A stretch of DNA of 64,000 nt from Bacteroidales bacterium. Lineage in GTDB: Bacteria; Bacteroidota; Bacteroidia; Bacteroidales; UBA932. Where the stretch lies: assembly GCA_017458145.1 (NCBI GenBank), contig JAFTGA010000030.1, forward strand, positions 1-64,000. Direction: 5' to 3'. This document shows positions 55,571 through 64,000 of this stretch, piece by piece; positions within the stretch are counted from its first letter, which is position 1, and each line of letters opens with the position of its first letter. The notes beneath the pieces are model-generated. The model did no database searches. It was not told where the DNA came from and saw only the letters and a program-made list of their open reading frames with translations. A program made the translations under genes and the position numbers.

Positions 55571-55660
55571 CAATCCGTAGTTGCCGGCAAAAACCGGAGC
55601 GTCAGCGACGCAGGGGGACCGGGGGGAACGCCCCCCGGTCATCAATCCGTGGTTGCTGGC
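55571..55660 (-). repeat. Palindromic repeat R2 copy B, flanked by direct repeats
   Basis: The core (55596-55640) carries CCGGGGGG/CCCCCCGG with the CGTT loop and the CCCCTGCGTCGCT tail of copy A (24009-24057) in inverse orientation. It is flanked by CAATCCGT(A/G)GTTGC(C/T)GGC at 55571-55588 and 55643-55660 (16 of 18 identical, same orientation). The right copy lies in the last codons of the S9 peptidase gene. Also acts between convergent genes, so may terminate transcription. Confidence 0.7.
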
Positions 55661-57522
55661 TTTGCCAGCAACCATTTTTCCCAAAAAATGGCTTCCGCGG
55701 CTGCATCGTGCTGATGCTGTTTGCCGCGGTATCCGTGCATCCCGTCGGGATAAATCCGCAGTTCGAACTGATACCCCGCCTGCTGCAAGGCATCAATCAA
55801 CTGCAGCGTATTCTGGAAATGCACATTGTCGTCGCCCGTGCCGTGCGTCAGGCAAAGGGCGCCGGGCAGCGGCTTGGGCCCGTTGCCCTCGAAGACCTTC
55901 GTCACCCAGGTCATCACCGAAGCCTCCGCATAGCCGTCCGGATTGGCCTGCGGCGTGTCCATGAAACGCTCGGTATAATGGGAGTCATACAGGTGCCAGT
56001 CGTACACCCCGCCGCCTGCAATGCCGCAGCGGAAATACTGCGGGTAGCGCAGCACCAGCATGGCGGTGGTCGTACCGCCGAACGAGAAGCCCTTCACCCC
56101 GATCCGGGAGCCCTCGACATAGGGCAGGGACTGCAGCCACTTCGCCCAAGCCACGTAGTCCTGCAATTCGATCACCGTCATCCGCCGGAAGGCCTGGTCC
56201 ATTCCCCGCCGGCCGTTCTCGCCGGACGAGCGGGGATCCACGACGATGTAGATCACGCCGTTGTCGAAACACCACGGGTCCGAAGCGTCGCGGTCGCCCC
56301 ACCGGTCGCGCACGTAAGGCGTGCCCGGGCCGCCGTACAGCTGCATCTGTACCGGATATTTCCGGGAAGGATCGAAGTCTTTCGGCAGGGTCATCAGGCC
56401 ATAGAGATCGAACCCGTCATGCTCAATTTTAACCACCTGCGGCATCGCCCGGGGGCCTTCGGCCGGCGCCGCGGCCGGAAGGCCGCCATCCCGCCGGGGC
56501 ATCTCGATTTCCCGGACATCGTATTTGTCGGTGCGGCCCTCGACCATCCTCATCGGATCGCGGGCCGTGGAGAGCATCGCCTGGAAGGTCCTGCCGTCTT
56601 CGGCAATCCGCACGCCGGCGGCATTGTACGCGGGATCGGTCAGGGCCGTGATGCGGCCTTTCCGGTCGAGGCGGTAAAGCGCCGTGTGCAGGCGGCTGTC
56701 GCGCTTGGCCGTGAACCAGACATCTCCCTTGCGGTCATCCACGCGCAGCAGGCTGATATCCCAGTTCTCCCCTTCCGTCAGGCGGCGCAGCGTCCCGTCG
56801 TAGCCCAGGAAATAGATCTGCTCCCAGCCCGTCTCGAAATTGCGCGCCATATACAGGCCCTTGTCCGTAAAGATCATCCCTTCGATCCATTCCACCCAGG
56901 TCGGGTACTCTTCGTGGTAAACCTGGCGCTTGGTCCCGTCCGCCACGCTCACGGCATACAGGTCCAGGCGGTTCTGGCGCCGGGGCTCGCGCGAGACATA
57001 CAGTTCGCGGGAATCCGCGCCCCAGAAGGGCGTGCCGAAATACTGCTCCGACGAATCGTCGAAATCGGCCCAGACCGGCTGCGCCCCGGCCCGCGCCTCG
57101 ATGATGCCGATCCGCACCGACGGGTTCGCCTCTCCGGCCTTGGGATAGCGCGTCTGCAGCAACTTGCCGTCCTGCCCAAAGGGCGAATAGATCGGGAACA
57201 TCGGCACCTGCGAATTGTCGAAACGGTAGAACCCGAGCCGCCGGGAATCGGGGCTCCACCAGAAAGCCCGGTAGCGGGAGGCGCGTCCGAAGATCTCCTC
57301 ATAATAGACCCAGGAGGCATAGCCGTTGAGGATCAGGTCCGAGCCGTCAAAGGTCAGACGGACCTCCACGGAGTCCGGCAGCGACCTGATCCACAGGTCG
57401 TTGTCCCGCGTGAAAGCTTCCATCCTCCCATCCGGCGACGGGGTCACGTTGATGTCCTGCGCCTGCGCGGAAGAGGCTGCCAGGCCGCAAAGCACCATCA
57501 GGGCAAACAAGCATTTTTTCAT
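55642..57522 (-). CDS. S9 family peptidase, DPP-IV-like (secreted)
   Basis: 626 residues from ATG 57522, with signal peptide MKKCLFALMVLCGLAASSAQAQ; a longer open frame upstream belongs to the helicase region. Beta-propeller at about 30-360 (WWSPDSRRLGFYRFDN and following blades). Hydrolase domain with Ser in KGFSFGGTTTAM near 477 and a late His in DGMHGYRGK; a LTHGTGDDNVHF segment carries the Asp. It overlaps the upstream helicase gene by 4 nt (ATGA). The final residues (LLAKPATTD) are encoded by a perfect 10-bp inverted repeat (55651-55673) next to repeat R2. Confidence 0.9.
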   Translation of the reverse strand: MKKCLFALMVLCGLAASSAQAQDINVTPSPDGRMEAFTRDNDLWIRSLPDSVEVRLTFDGSDLILNGYASWVYYEEIFGRASRYRAFWWSPDSRRLGFYRFDNSQVPMFPIYSPFGQDGKLLQTRYPKAGEANPSVRIGIIEARAGAQPVWADFDDSSEQYFGTPFWGADSRELYVSREPRRQNRLDLYAVSVADGTKRQVYHEEYPTWVEWIEGMIFTDKGLYMARNFETGWEQIYFLGYDGTLRRLTEGENWDISLLRVDDRKGDVWFTAKRDSRLHTALYRLDRKGRITALTDPAYNAAGVRIAEDGRTFQAMLSTARDPMRMVEGRTDKYDVREIEMPRRDGGLPAAAPAEGPRAMPQVVKIEHDGFDLYGLMTLPKDFDPSRKYPVQMQLYGGPGTPYVRDRWGDRDASDPWCFDNGVIYIVVDPRSSGENGRRGMDQAFRRMTVIELQDYVAWAKWLQSLPYVEGSRIGVKGFSFGGTTTAMLVLRYPQYFRCGIAGGGVYDWHLYDSHYTERFMDTPQANPDGYAEASVMTWVTKVFEGNGPKPLPGALCLTHGTGDDNVHFQNTLQLIDALQQAGYQFELRIYPDGMHGYRGKQHQHDAAAEAIFWEKWLLAKPATTD

Positions 57523-58955
57523 ATAAAGAAACGGTCTTTGAAATTGACAAGGTACACTTTCCGCACGGCGCGCGTCAGCGCCGTATAGAGCCACTTCAGG
57601 TCGTCGAGCGTCTGCTCGTCCTGCCAGAAAGGACAGTCGATGAACACACAGTCCCACTGTCCGCCCTGGGACTTGTGGCAGGTGATCGCCTCGGCATATT
57701 TGAGCTGCAGGGCGTTGAAATACGGATCCTCCCGCACCGCCTCCCAGATTTTCTTCTTCGTCCCCCGGTCGGCATAGTCCGCCGACACACCCTGGTAAAG
57801 CGCATTCTGCTGCTCGTAGGTCAGCGAGGCGGACTCGGACTCGAGCGTATCCAGGCAGACCTTCGCCTTGAGCTCCACGTCGTCGTAATCCGGAAAGCAG
57901 AGCGTCGCGTCCGCGAAATGCAGTCCGTAGCGGTCCTCATAACCGCCTATGCGCACCAGTTTGGCGATGTCGCCGTTGGCGATGTAGTCCATCCCGGGCA
58001 CGTTCTCGACAAACTGGTAGCAGTTCTTGACAATCATCAGCTTGTCGTCGCGCACCAGGCGCTCCTCCTTGAACTGGACCGTCGAGCGCACCCCCAGGTT
58101 GTAGCGGATCGCCCGCTTGTTGGAGCGGCACAGAATCACGGTTCCGTCCTCCCCGTAGCGCCCGTAGGCGTCGCCCAGGGCCTCGATCAGCTCTCCCCCG
58201 CCGATCCGCTCGATGTCCTCCGCCCCGTGCAGGTCGAGCTTCCAGTCAGCGAAAGTCTCGTCCCCGAAACTGCCCGCGATCAGCTCCCGCAGGCGCGTGG
58301 CGTTGCGGAGGATGCCGGATTCGGCCGCCTGGCGCACCACCGAAGTCAGTTCGCAGTAGCGCACACCGCCGAAGCCGTCCATAAAGGAGCGGGACAGGGC
58401 AGGCGAAGCGTCCAGTCCCACGGGCGGCAGCTGCGCCGCGTCGCCGATCAGGATCAGCCGGCAGTCCAGCCCGTTGCGCACAAAGCCCACCAGGTCCTCC
58501 AGCAGGTTGCCCGTGCCGAAGGCGGCGGATCCCTGGGCCTGGGCTGCCTCGATGCCGATCAGCGACACCTCATCGACGACGAAGAGCGTGCCCTTCGCCT
58601 TGTTGGGTGCCAGGGAGAACTGCCCGAAGCCGTCGCTGCCGACGGACTTCTGGCGGTAGATATGCTTGTGGATGGTGAACGCCGGACGACGGGAGATGCC
58701 CGCGAGGACCTTGGCGGCACGTCCGGTCGGGGCGAGCAGCACAGAAGGCGTTCCGACATCCTTGAGCGCCGCGATGACGGCCGAAATGGCCGTCGTCTTG
58801 CCGGTGCCGGCATACCCGTTCACCACCAGGATATCCGCGTCGTCGCAGGTCACGAATTCCGCAACCTGCCCCAGCAGGCGGTCCTGGCAGGGGGTCGGCT
58901 CCCCCTTGAATCGCTTGAGGAACTGTTGTCTCAGGAAAGCGGCGCGATCCATCAT
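57519..58955 (-). CDS. SF1 DNA helicase (RecD2/PIF1-like)
   Basis: 478 residues. Walker A GYAGTGKTT near 46-54, Walker B VVDEVSLI, motif III GDAAQLPPVG, motif IV region ILCRSNKRAIRYN, motif V CHKSQGGQWDCVFID and motif VI YTALTRAVRKVYL. It is a short SF1B helicase of the type often called RecD-like or exodeoxyribonuclease V alpha-like, without RecBC partners nearby. Its start touches the trkH stop (1-nt overlap) and its stop overlaps the S9 gene start. Confidence 0.88.
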   Translation of the reverse strand: MMDRAAFLRQQFLKRFKGEPTPCQDRLLGQVAEFVTCDDADILVVNGYAGTGKTTAISAVIAALKDVGTPSVLLAPTGRAAKVLAGISRRPAFTIHKHIYRQKSVGSDGFGQFSLAPNKAKGTLFVVDEVSLIGIEAAQAQGSAAFGTGNLLEDLVGFVRNGLDCRLILIGDAAQLPPVGLDASPALSRSFMDGFGGVRYCELTSVVRQAAESGILRNATRLRELIAGSFGDETFADWKLDLHGAEDIERIGGGELIEALGDAYGRYGEDGTVILCRSNKRAIRYNLGVRSTVQFKEERLVRDDKLMIVKNCYQFVENVPGMDYIANGDIAKLVRIGGYEDRYGLHFADATLCFPDYDDVELKAKVCLDTLESESASLTYEQQNALYQGVSADYADRGTKKKIWEAVREDPYFNALQLKYAEAITCHKSQGGQWDCVFIDCPFWQDEQTLDDLKWLYTALTRAVRKVYLVNFKDRFFI

Positions 58956-60409
58956 CAGCGGACGCGTTTATCGAAGACCATCGCCACGACGGCCAGGACC
59001 GGATAAATCTCGATCCGGCCCAGGAACATGTCCACCGTGAAGATGATCTTGCCCGCCATCGGCACGCTGCTGAACGAGCCCATCGTGCCCAGCGCCCCGT
59101 AGGCCGGCCCCACATTGCCCAGGCTCGTCACCGAAGCGATGAAGCTGTTCTGGTGGTCCACGCCGACGATCAGGCTCAGCGTCACGGACACGGCGATCAG
59201 CAGGCCGTAAACGGCCAGGTACTGAAGGTGCGGAGCCACTTCCTCCAGCCGCAGGAAGCGCTTGCCCAGACGGATTTCATTGACGGACGACGGATGAAGA
59301 ATCCGGTTGACCCGCCGCCCGATCGACTTGAACAGCAGCAGGACGCGGTCCACCTTCACGCCGCCGGAGGTCGAGCCGGCGCTGCCGCACATCACGGCCG
59401 AGAACATCAGCACCATCATGATCCACAGCGGCCACCGGGCATTGTCCAGGATGGCAAAACCGGAGGTGGACGTGACGCAGAGCGTCTCGAAAAGGCCGTT
59501 CCACAGGGCATTCCCCCAGGTCGGGCAGATGCCGTTGCCTTTCAGCCCGACGCCCACGATCAGGGCCATCAGCAGCACCCAGAAAGTATAGAAGCGCACC
59601 ACCGGGTTGTCCAGGGGGCGGAACGAGCGGCCCACCACCGTCACGTACACCACGCCGAAGTGGATGGAAGACAAGTACATGAACACCATCGTGATCCCCT
59701 CCACCCAGCGGGAGTCAAACGCGGCGATGGAGGCGTTGCGCGTGCTGAACCCGCCGGTGGCGCTGACGCTCATCGCGTGGCAGACCGCATCGAAGGGAGA
59801 CATCCCGGCCAGCAGATAAGCCACGAACGAGAGCCCCAGCAGGGCCAGGTACACATAAGCGAAAATATAGACCGTCTGGTTGGGCCGGCTGCTGTAGCCT
59901 CCCCGCGAAAGCGAGGTCAGCTCCATATTGGTCAGACGCATCTTCATCTGGCTGGACCCCGGGATCACGAGCAGCAGGAAGACCACGACTCCCAAACCGC
60001 CGATGAAATGCGTGGAAGCGCGCCAGAAAAGCAGGCTCCGGGGCAGCGCCTCGATATCGTCCAGAATGGTCGCGCCGGTGGTCGTGAAGCCGCTCACGGA
60101 CTCGAACCAGGCATTCTGCAGCGTGAAGGGGCCGCCCCAAAGCGCGTACGGCAGCGTCCCGAACACGAAAGAGAGCAGCCAGGACAGGAAGATGATCACA
60201 TAGCCCTCCTTCAGGGTGATGGCCGGTGTCTCCCGGACGAAAATGAACGGGAAAATCCCCACCACGAACGTGATCAGGAAAGAGATCGACAGCGCAGCCA
60301 GCGCCGAATCGTGCCCGTTGAGCAGGGATACGACGACCGACATCAGCATAAAAAGGGCGCTGACAAGCAGGGCGAACCCGATATTCCGGCTGATTACTTT
60401 CCAGTTCAT
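58955..60409 (-). CDS. trkH: TrkH family potassium uptake protein
   Basis: 484 residues with four membrane-pore-membrane repeats. Selectivity-filter motifs are visible: SGFTTTGATIL, SATGGFSTRNAS, STSGFAI and SLGNVGPAYG. It imports K+ with a cytosolic gating partner (TrkA), which is not found in this window. It overlaps the upstream sensor gene by 4 nt and the helicase gene by 1 nt, so all are translationally coupled. Confidence 0.93.
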   Translation of the reverse strand: MNWKVISRNIGFALLVSALFMLMSVVVSLLNGHDSALAALSISFLITFVVGIFPFIFVRETPAITLKEGYVIIFLSWLLSFVFGTLPYALWGGPFTLQNAWFESVSGFTTTGATILDDIEALPRSLLFWRASTHFIGGLGVVVFLLLVIPGSSQMKMRLTNMELTSLSRGGYSSRPNQTVYIFAYVYLALLGLSFVAYLLAGMSPFDAVCHAMSVSATGGFSTRNASIAAFDSRWVEGITMVFMYLSSIHFGVVYVTVVGRSFRPLDNPVVRFYTFWVLLMALIVGVGLKGNGICPTWGNALWNGLFETLCVTSTSGFAILDNARWPLWIMMVLMFSAVMCGSAGSTSGGVKVDRVLLLFKSIGRRVNRILHPSSVNEIRLGKRFLRLEEVAPHLQYLAVYGLLIAVSVTLSLIVGVDHQNSFIASVTSLGNVGPAYGALGTMGSFSSVPMAGKIIFTVDMFLGRIEIYPVLAVVAMVFDKRVR

Positions 60410-61230
60410 CGTTTGACCATGGTCTTGATCCGGCTCCGCAACTGCCGGTTTTCATTCGCCAGCTCCGTGATCCCGTTGTTCAGCTGGCTGAGCTGGTCGT
60501 CACCGTCGAACTTGACGGTATATTTCTTGTCCTGCGAGCGGTAGGCATCCAGCCCGTCCAGCATCTTGTAGAGCGGATTGACATAGAATGCCAGCAGGAA
60601 AAGGAGCAGCATCAGCACCAGCAGCAGGCCCACGCCCACCGCCACGATTCCGGGGATGACGCTCCGGTAGAACCCGCGCTCGAAGGTGGCGGAATTCTTC
60701 TCCAGGTCCTTGTAGATCGCCCGCGACAGGCCGTCCAGATCCAGGCGCAGGCGCTCGAAGCGGGGCTGCAGGCGCTCGAAATACCAGGAGCGGGAATCGA
60801 TGAAGTCCGACTGCATCACGTCCTCGAGTTCCAGGGAGGTCAGCATATAGGCGGAATACGAGTACATCACGGAATCCGCCAGCGGACGCACCTGATTGGA
60901 CGCCACGCTCATCCGCAGCGAGTCGCAGTGCGACTTGAAATAGCCATCGTCGAAGTCAGGCACCCGCAGGGAGGTCTCGTCGCCGATCACGGCGAGGATC
61001 TGCAGGTTGTAGGTATTGCTCATATCGGCCAGGCGGTTGGCCACGTTGATGCTGCTGATGTCATCCGCAATCAGATCCGAGACATAATTGCTCATGCTGC
61101 TGTACTCCAGAACCGAAATCACGGAGGAGACCAGCAGGATCACCGCGATGGAAGAAAGGCTCAGAACCAGCTTGGCACGCATCGAAAGACGCCAGCCACG
61201 GAGCTTCTGGAAGAATTTTCGGATCGACAT
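60406..61230 (-). CDS. Membrane protein with four-helix-bundle sensor and HAMP-like region
   Basis: 274 residues. Two transmembrane helices (about 19-40 and 190-213) enclose a helical extracellular domain of about 145 residues, like a four-helix-bundle ligand-binding module of chemoreceptors. A HAMP-like linker and a short coiled coil (about 214-270) are the only cytoplasmic part: no kinase, cyclase or methyl-accepting output is present. It precedes trkH with a 4-nt overlap, so it may gate TrkH directly, which would be an unusual role for this fold. Confidence 0.75.
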   Translation of the reverse strand: MSIRKFFQKLRGWRLSMRAKLVLSLSSIAVILLVSSVISVLEYSSMSNYVSDLIADDISSINVANRLADMSNTYNLQILAVIGDETSLRVPDFDDGYFKSHCDSLRMSVASNQVRPLADSVMYSYSAYMLTSLELEDVMQSDFIDSRSWYFERLQPRFERLRLDLDGLSRAIYKDLEKNSATFERGFYRSVIPGIVAVGVGLLLVLMLLLFLLAFYVNPLYKMLDGLDAYRSQDKKYTVKFDGDDQLSQLNNGITELANENRQLRSRIKTMVKR

Positions 61231-61256
61231 TATAAAAATTTTTCCAAGAACAAGGA

Positions 61257-61264
61257 CAAATATA
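61257..61264 (-). promoter_or_regulatory. Promoter -7 box TATATTTG for the sensor-trkH operon
   Basis: Exact TAnnTTTG match on the minus strand, 26 nt from ATG 61230. Confidence 0.65.
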
Positions 61265-61267
61265 CAA

Positions 61268-61285
61268 TATTTTTGTATATTTTTG
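61268..61285 (+). promoter_or_regulatory. Tandem -7 boxes TATTTTTG for the ROK gene
   Basis: Two exact TAnnTTTG matches (61268-61275 and 61278-61285) ten bases apart, 25-35 nt upstream of ATG 61311. They may give two starts one helical turn apart. Confidence 0.6.
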
Positions 61286-61310
61286 CAATTGCTGCATACT
61301 AAGACCGATT

Positions 61311-62513
61311 ATGACCACATCCTTCCTCAACGATTCCTCCGGCAAGAATGCCACCGTCAAGCGGGAAATCCTGCGGCTCTGCATCACGCACAACAACTAC
61401 AGCATCGCAGACTTCAGCCGCGCGCTGGGCATCAGCGTCCCCACCATCACCAAGTTCATCAGCGAGCTGATCGAGGACAGTTTCATCAAGGACGAAGGCA
61501 AAGTGGGCACTTCCGGCGGCCGCCGGCCCAGCGTCTACGGGCTCAACCCGGACGCCGGTTATTTCGTCGGCGTGGACGTGGCGCGGCACCACTTCCACAT
61601 CGCCATCAGCAATTTCAAGGGCGAGGTCATTACATATATCCAGGACATCGAATTCGTTCTCGAGGCCAACGAAAACTCCTTCCGCACGATGTGCCGGATG
61701 GTGATGGACCAGGTCATTTCCAGCGGCATCCCCTGGATCAAGGTCCTGGGCGTGGGCGTGTCCCTGTCCGGGCGCGTGAACCCGGAGAAGGGCTACAGCC
61801 TCACCTACTTCGTCAGCGACGACCTCCCCCTCAAGAACATCTTCCAGAAGGAGTTCAACGTCCAGGTCAGCATCGAGAACGACTCGCGCGCAATGGCCTA
61901 CGGCGAATATATGTTCCTCGGCAAGAAGGCCGACCCCAATATGATCTTCATCAACGTCAGCTGGGGCCTCGGCATGGGCATCATCATGGACGGGCACCTC
62001 TACTACGGCAAGTCCGGCTACTCCGGCGAACTGGGGCACTTCCCCGTGCTGGACAACGACATCATCTGCCGCTGCGGCAAGGTCGGCTGCCTGGAGACGG
62101 GCGCCTCCGGCTCGGCCCTGCACCGGATGATCGTCGAAGAGCTGGGCAAGGGCCACGCCTCATCCATGGCCGTCACCTACAACAAGAAGGGCGACGTGGA
62201 GCTGGACGAGATCCTGAAAGCCGTCGAGGAGGGCGACGTGCTTGCCATCGATGCCATCGGCAAGATCGGCGACACGCTCGGCCGCGGCATCTCCGGCGTG
62301 CTGAACGTCTTCAACCCGGGCCTCGTGGTGATCGGCGGCCGGCTGATCGTCGGCAAGGACTACCTCCTGCTCCCGATCAAGACCGCCGTCAACCGCCTCT
62401 CGCTCTCCCGCGTGTCCTCCGACACCTCCATCGTGCTTTCGCAGCTGGGCCGCAAGGCCGCCTCCGTGGGCGACTGCCTGCTGTCCCGCGCCAAGGTGCT
62501 CGGCCTGATGTAG
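61311..62513 (+). CDS. ROK family transcriptional regulator or sugar kinase
   Basis: 400 residues. An N-terminal winged HTH (about 15-75; ILRLCITHNNYSIADFSRALGISVPTITKFI) precedes a ROK domain with the zinc-binding CRCGKVGCLETG motif near 251-262 and an ELGHFPV segment. NagC/XylR-type members repress sugar catabolic operons when no sugar is bound; here no obvious target gene is adjacent. It is separated by 4 nt from the ABC-F gene. Confidence 0.9.
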   Translation: MTTSFLNDSSGKNATVKREILRLCITHNNYSIADFSRALGISVPTITKFISELIEDSFIKDEGKVGTSGGRRPSVYGLNPDAGYFVGVDVARHHFHIAISNFKGEVITYIQDIEFVLEANENSFRTMCRMVMDQVISSGIPWIKVLGVGVSLSGRVNPEKGYSLTYFVSDDLPLKNIFQKEFNVQVSIENDSRAMAYGEYMFLGKKADPNMIFINVSWGLGMGIIMDGHLYYGKSGYSGELGHFPVLDNDIICRCGKVGCLETGASGSALHRMIVEELGKGHASSMAVTYNKKGDVELDEILKAVEEGDVLAIDAIGKIGDTLGRGISGVLNVFNPGLVVIGGRLIVGKDYLLLPIKTAVNRLSLSRVSSDTSIVLSQLGRKAASVGDCLLSRAKVLGLM

Positions 62514-62517
62514 CCTT

Positions 62518-64000
62518 ATGCCCAGCTACCTGCAGATCGAGAATATCTCCAAGTCCTACGGGCCGAAAGTTCTCTTCGAGAGAATCGGCTTCAACATCAA
62601 CGAGGGTTACAAGATCGCGCTGATCGCCCCCAACGGCACTGGCAAGACTTCCCTGCTGCGCATCCTCGCCGGCGAGGACAAGTCCGATTCCGGCGGGCGC
62701 ATCCTTTTCCTGAAAGACATCCGCATCGCCTTCCTGCAGCAGGAGTACGATTATGACCCCGGCCTCGGCATCGAAGAGCAGATCCTGCGCCACAGCGCCC
62801 CGCTGACCGCGGAGTTCCACGAAGAGGAGCGGAGCGACTACCGACAGCGCGTGCGCGAACTGCTCTCGAATTTCCGGCTCCCGGACCTGCAGAAGCCGAT
62901 GGCCGCCCTCTCGGGCGGTGAAGTCAAGCGCGTGGCGCTGAGCGAACTGCTGGCCCTGCAGGCCGACTTCCTCATCCTCGACGAGCCCACCAATCACCTC
63001 GACATCGAGGCCATCGAGTTCCTGGAGAGCTATCTGAAGCGTAGCCGCTGCACCCTGCTGATGGTCACCCACGACCGCTACTTCCTGGACCGCGTGTGCA
63101 ACACGGTGATGGAGCTGGACCACGGCGCCGTCTATATCTACAAGGGCAACTACCAGAACTACCTGGAGAAGCGCGACGAGCGCATCGCCCACTACAATGC
63201 CGGGACCGACAAGGTCCGCAACCTGCTCCGGCGCGAGCTGGAGTGGATCCACGCCACGCCCTGCGCCCGCAGCGGCAAGGCCAAGTACCGCATCGACGCC
63301 TTCCACGAACTCGCGGACCGCGCCGCGCAGGTCTATACCACCAGGCAGATCACCCTGGAGGGCGTGGGCGCCGCCTCTCGCCTCGGCGGGAAAATCATCA
63401 ACTGCAAGGCCGTCAATTATGATTGGGAGGGGATCCCGATGCTGCGGGATTTCACCTACAATTTCCAGCGCCTCGACAAAGTCGGCATCGTGGGGCGCAA
63501 CGGTGTCGGGAAGAGCACCTTCCTGGACCTGCTGACCGGGGCCATCGCGCCCGACAGCGGGGTGATCGACCGCGGCGAGACGCTGAAAATCGGGTATTAC
63601 CGCCAGCAGGGGATGGATTTCCGCCCCGGCGACACGGTGCTGGACATCGTCCCCGACACGCGCCTGCTGGGCCGTTTCCTCTTCCCACACGATATGCTCT
63701 CCACGCGCGTGGAGCGCCTGTCCGGCGGCGAGAAGCGGCGGCTCTACCTGCTCACGATCCTGATGCAGGAGCCCAACCTGCTCATCCTCGACGAACCCAC
63801 CAACGACCTGGACATCGTGACGCTGAACATCCTGGAGGAATACCTGAAGGAGTTCCAGGGCAGCCTGCTGATCGTCAGCCACGACCGGCACTTCCTGGAC
63901 CGCGTGACGGACCACCTGCTGGTCTTCACCGGCGCGGGGCACGTCAAGGACTTCATCGGCAAGTTCAGCGAGTACCGGGCGTATGTACAGGATATGGAGA
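62518..64000 (+). CDS. ABC-F family ATPase (Uup-like), truncated by the window edge
   Basis: At least 494 residues from ATG 62518; it runs off the right edge. Two ABC domains: first Walker A APNGTGKTS near 36-44, signature LSGGEVKRVAL and Walker B LILDEPTNHLD. A linker with a helical hairpin follows. The second set is VGRNGVGKST near 325, LSGGEKRRLYLL and LILDEPTNDLD. There is no membrane domain. ABC-F proteins act on ribosomes or, for Uup, in DNA transactions. The missing C-terminus, which in Uup holds a coiled coil, would decide the subgroup. Confidence 0.88.
   Translation, partial: MPSYLQIENISKSYGPKVLFERIGFNINEGYKIALIAPNGTGKTSLLRILAGEDKSDSGGRILFLKDIRIAFLQQEYDYDPGLGIEEQILRHSAPLTAEFHEEERSDYRQRVRELLSNFRLPDLQKPMAALSGGEVKRVALSELLALQADFLILDEPTNHLDIEAIEFLESYLKRSRCTLLMVTHDRYFLDRVCNTVMELDHGAVYIYKGNYQNYLEKRDERIAHYNAGTDKVRNLLRRELEWIHATPCARSGKAKYRIDAFHELADRAAQVYTTRQITLEGVGAASRLGGKIINCKAVNYDWEGIPMLRDFTYNFQRLDKVGIVGRNGVGKSTFLDLLTGAIAPDSGVIDRGETLKIGYYRQQGMDFRPGDTVLDIVPDTRLLGRFLFPHDMLSTRVERLSGGEKRRLYLLTILMQEPNLLILDEPTNDLDIVTLNILEEYLKEFQGSLLIVSHDRHFLDRVTDHLLVFTGAGHVKDFIGKFSEYRAYVQDME

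Overview
The window is chromosomal DNA from a GC-rich member of the Bacteroidales (Bacteroidota), probably a gut or faecal lineage. The evidence is the promoter signature TAnnTTTG in front of most transcription units, few Shine-Dalgarno sequences, many secreted glycan-active enzymes, Spt-type sphingolipid synthesis, DPP-IV-like peptidases and a TonB-receptor-like barrel. High GC suggests a Rikenellaceae-like or uncultured high-GC family, but I cannot assign a genus. I see no phage, CRISPR array, complete IS element or rRNA operon.

Layout. 1-96 is the start of a truncated HTH-protein gene leaving the window to the left. 284-7054 is a tight six-gene operon of unknown function: a membrane protein, two lipoproteins, two zinc-ribbon membrane proteins and a 1277-residue secreted or membrane protein. 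A kelch-TM-AraC regulator follows. 8.8-23.7 kb holds mntP and corA, a GH2 beta-galactosidase, fba, gmk-nadD-pectinesterase, fabF-fabZ, a membrane LytTR regulator, a second GH2 enzyme and a manC-like gene. Two tRNA-Lys genes (UUU and CUU) at 23.8-23.95 kb are followed by about 770 bp of repeats and hairpins without a convincing protein gene. 24.7-31.5 kb holds an SPFH protein, a conserved membrane protein, an S9 peptidase, a secreted protein of unknown function, an M20 peptidase and an MgtC-like protein.

31.4-38.5 kb (minus strand) carries a GH78 rhamnosidase and a CE15-like esterase downstream of a DUF1538 permease with two PII-like genes. 38.6-45.8 kb (minus) looks like one operon, gyrB - spt - SDR reductase - pgpH-like HD phosphodiesterase - PPIase-less trigger factor. 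It therefore joins DNA topology, sphingolipid synthesis, probable c-di-AMP turnover and protein folding. 45.8-50.6 kb is a TPR protein plus an outer-membrane barrel. 50.7-55.6 kb holds ftsE-nth, an EF-hand-like protein, a phosphohexomutase and a THUMP-like methyltransferase. 55.6-61.2 kb (minus) is an overlapping operon of a HAMP/four-helix sensor, TrkH, an SF1 helicase and an S9 peptidase. The window ends with a ROK regulator and a truncated ABC-F ATPase.

Regulatory architecture stands out. Divergent pairs use back-to-back TAnnTTTG boxes, in one case forming a perfect 20-bp palindrome. At least six genes have the box only 4-8 nt before the start codon, which implies leaderless or nearly leaderless mRNAs. 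Three convergent pairs overlap at their 3' ends. Several palindromic repeat families are present, one of them inserted in frame in the rhamnosidase gene. All functional statements rest on motif recognition by eye; no search was run.
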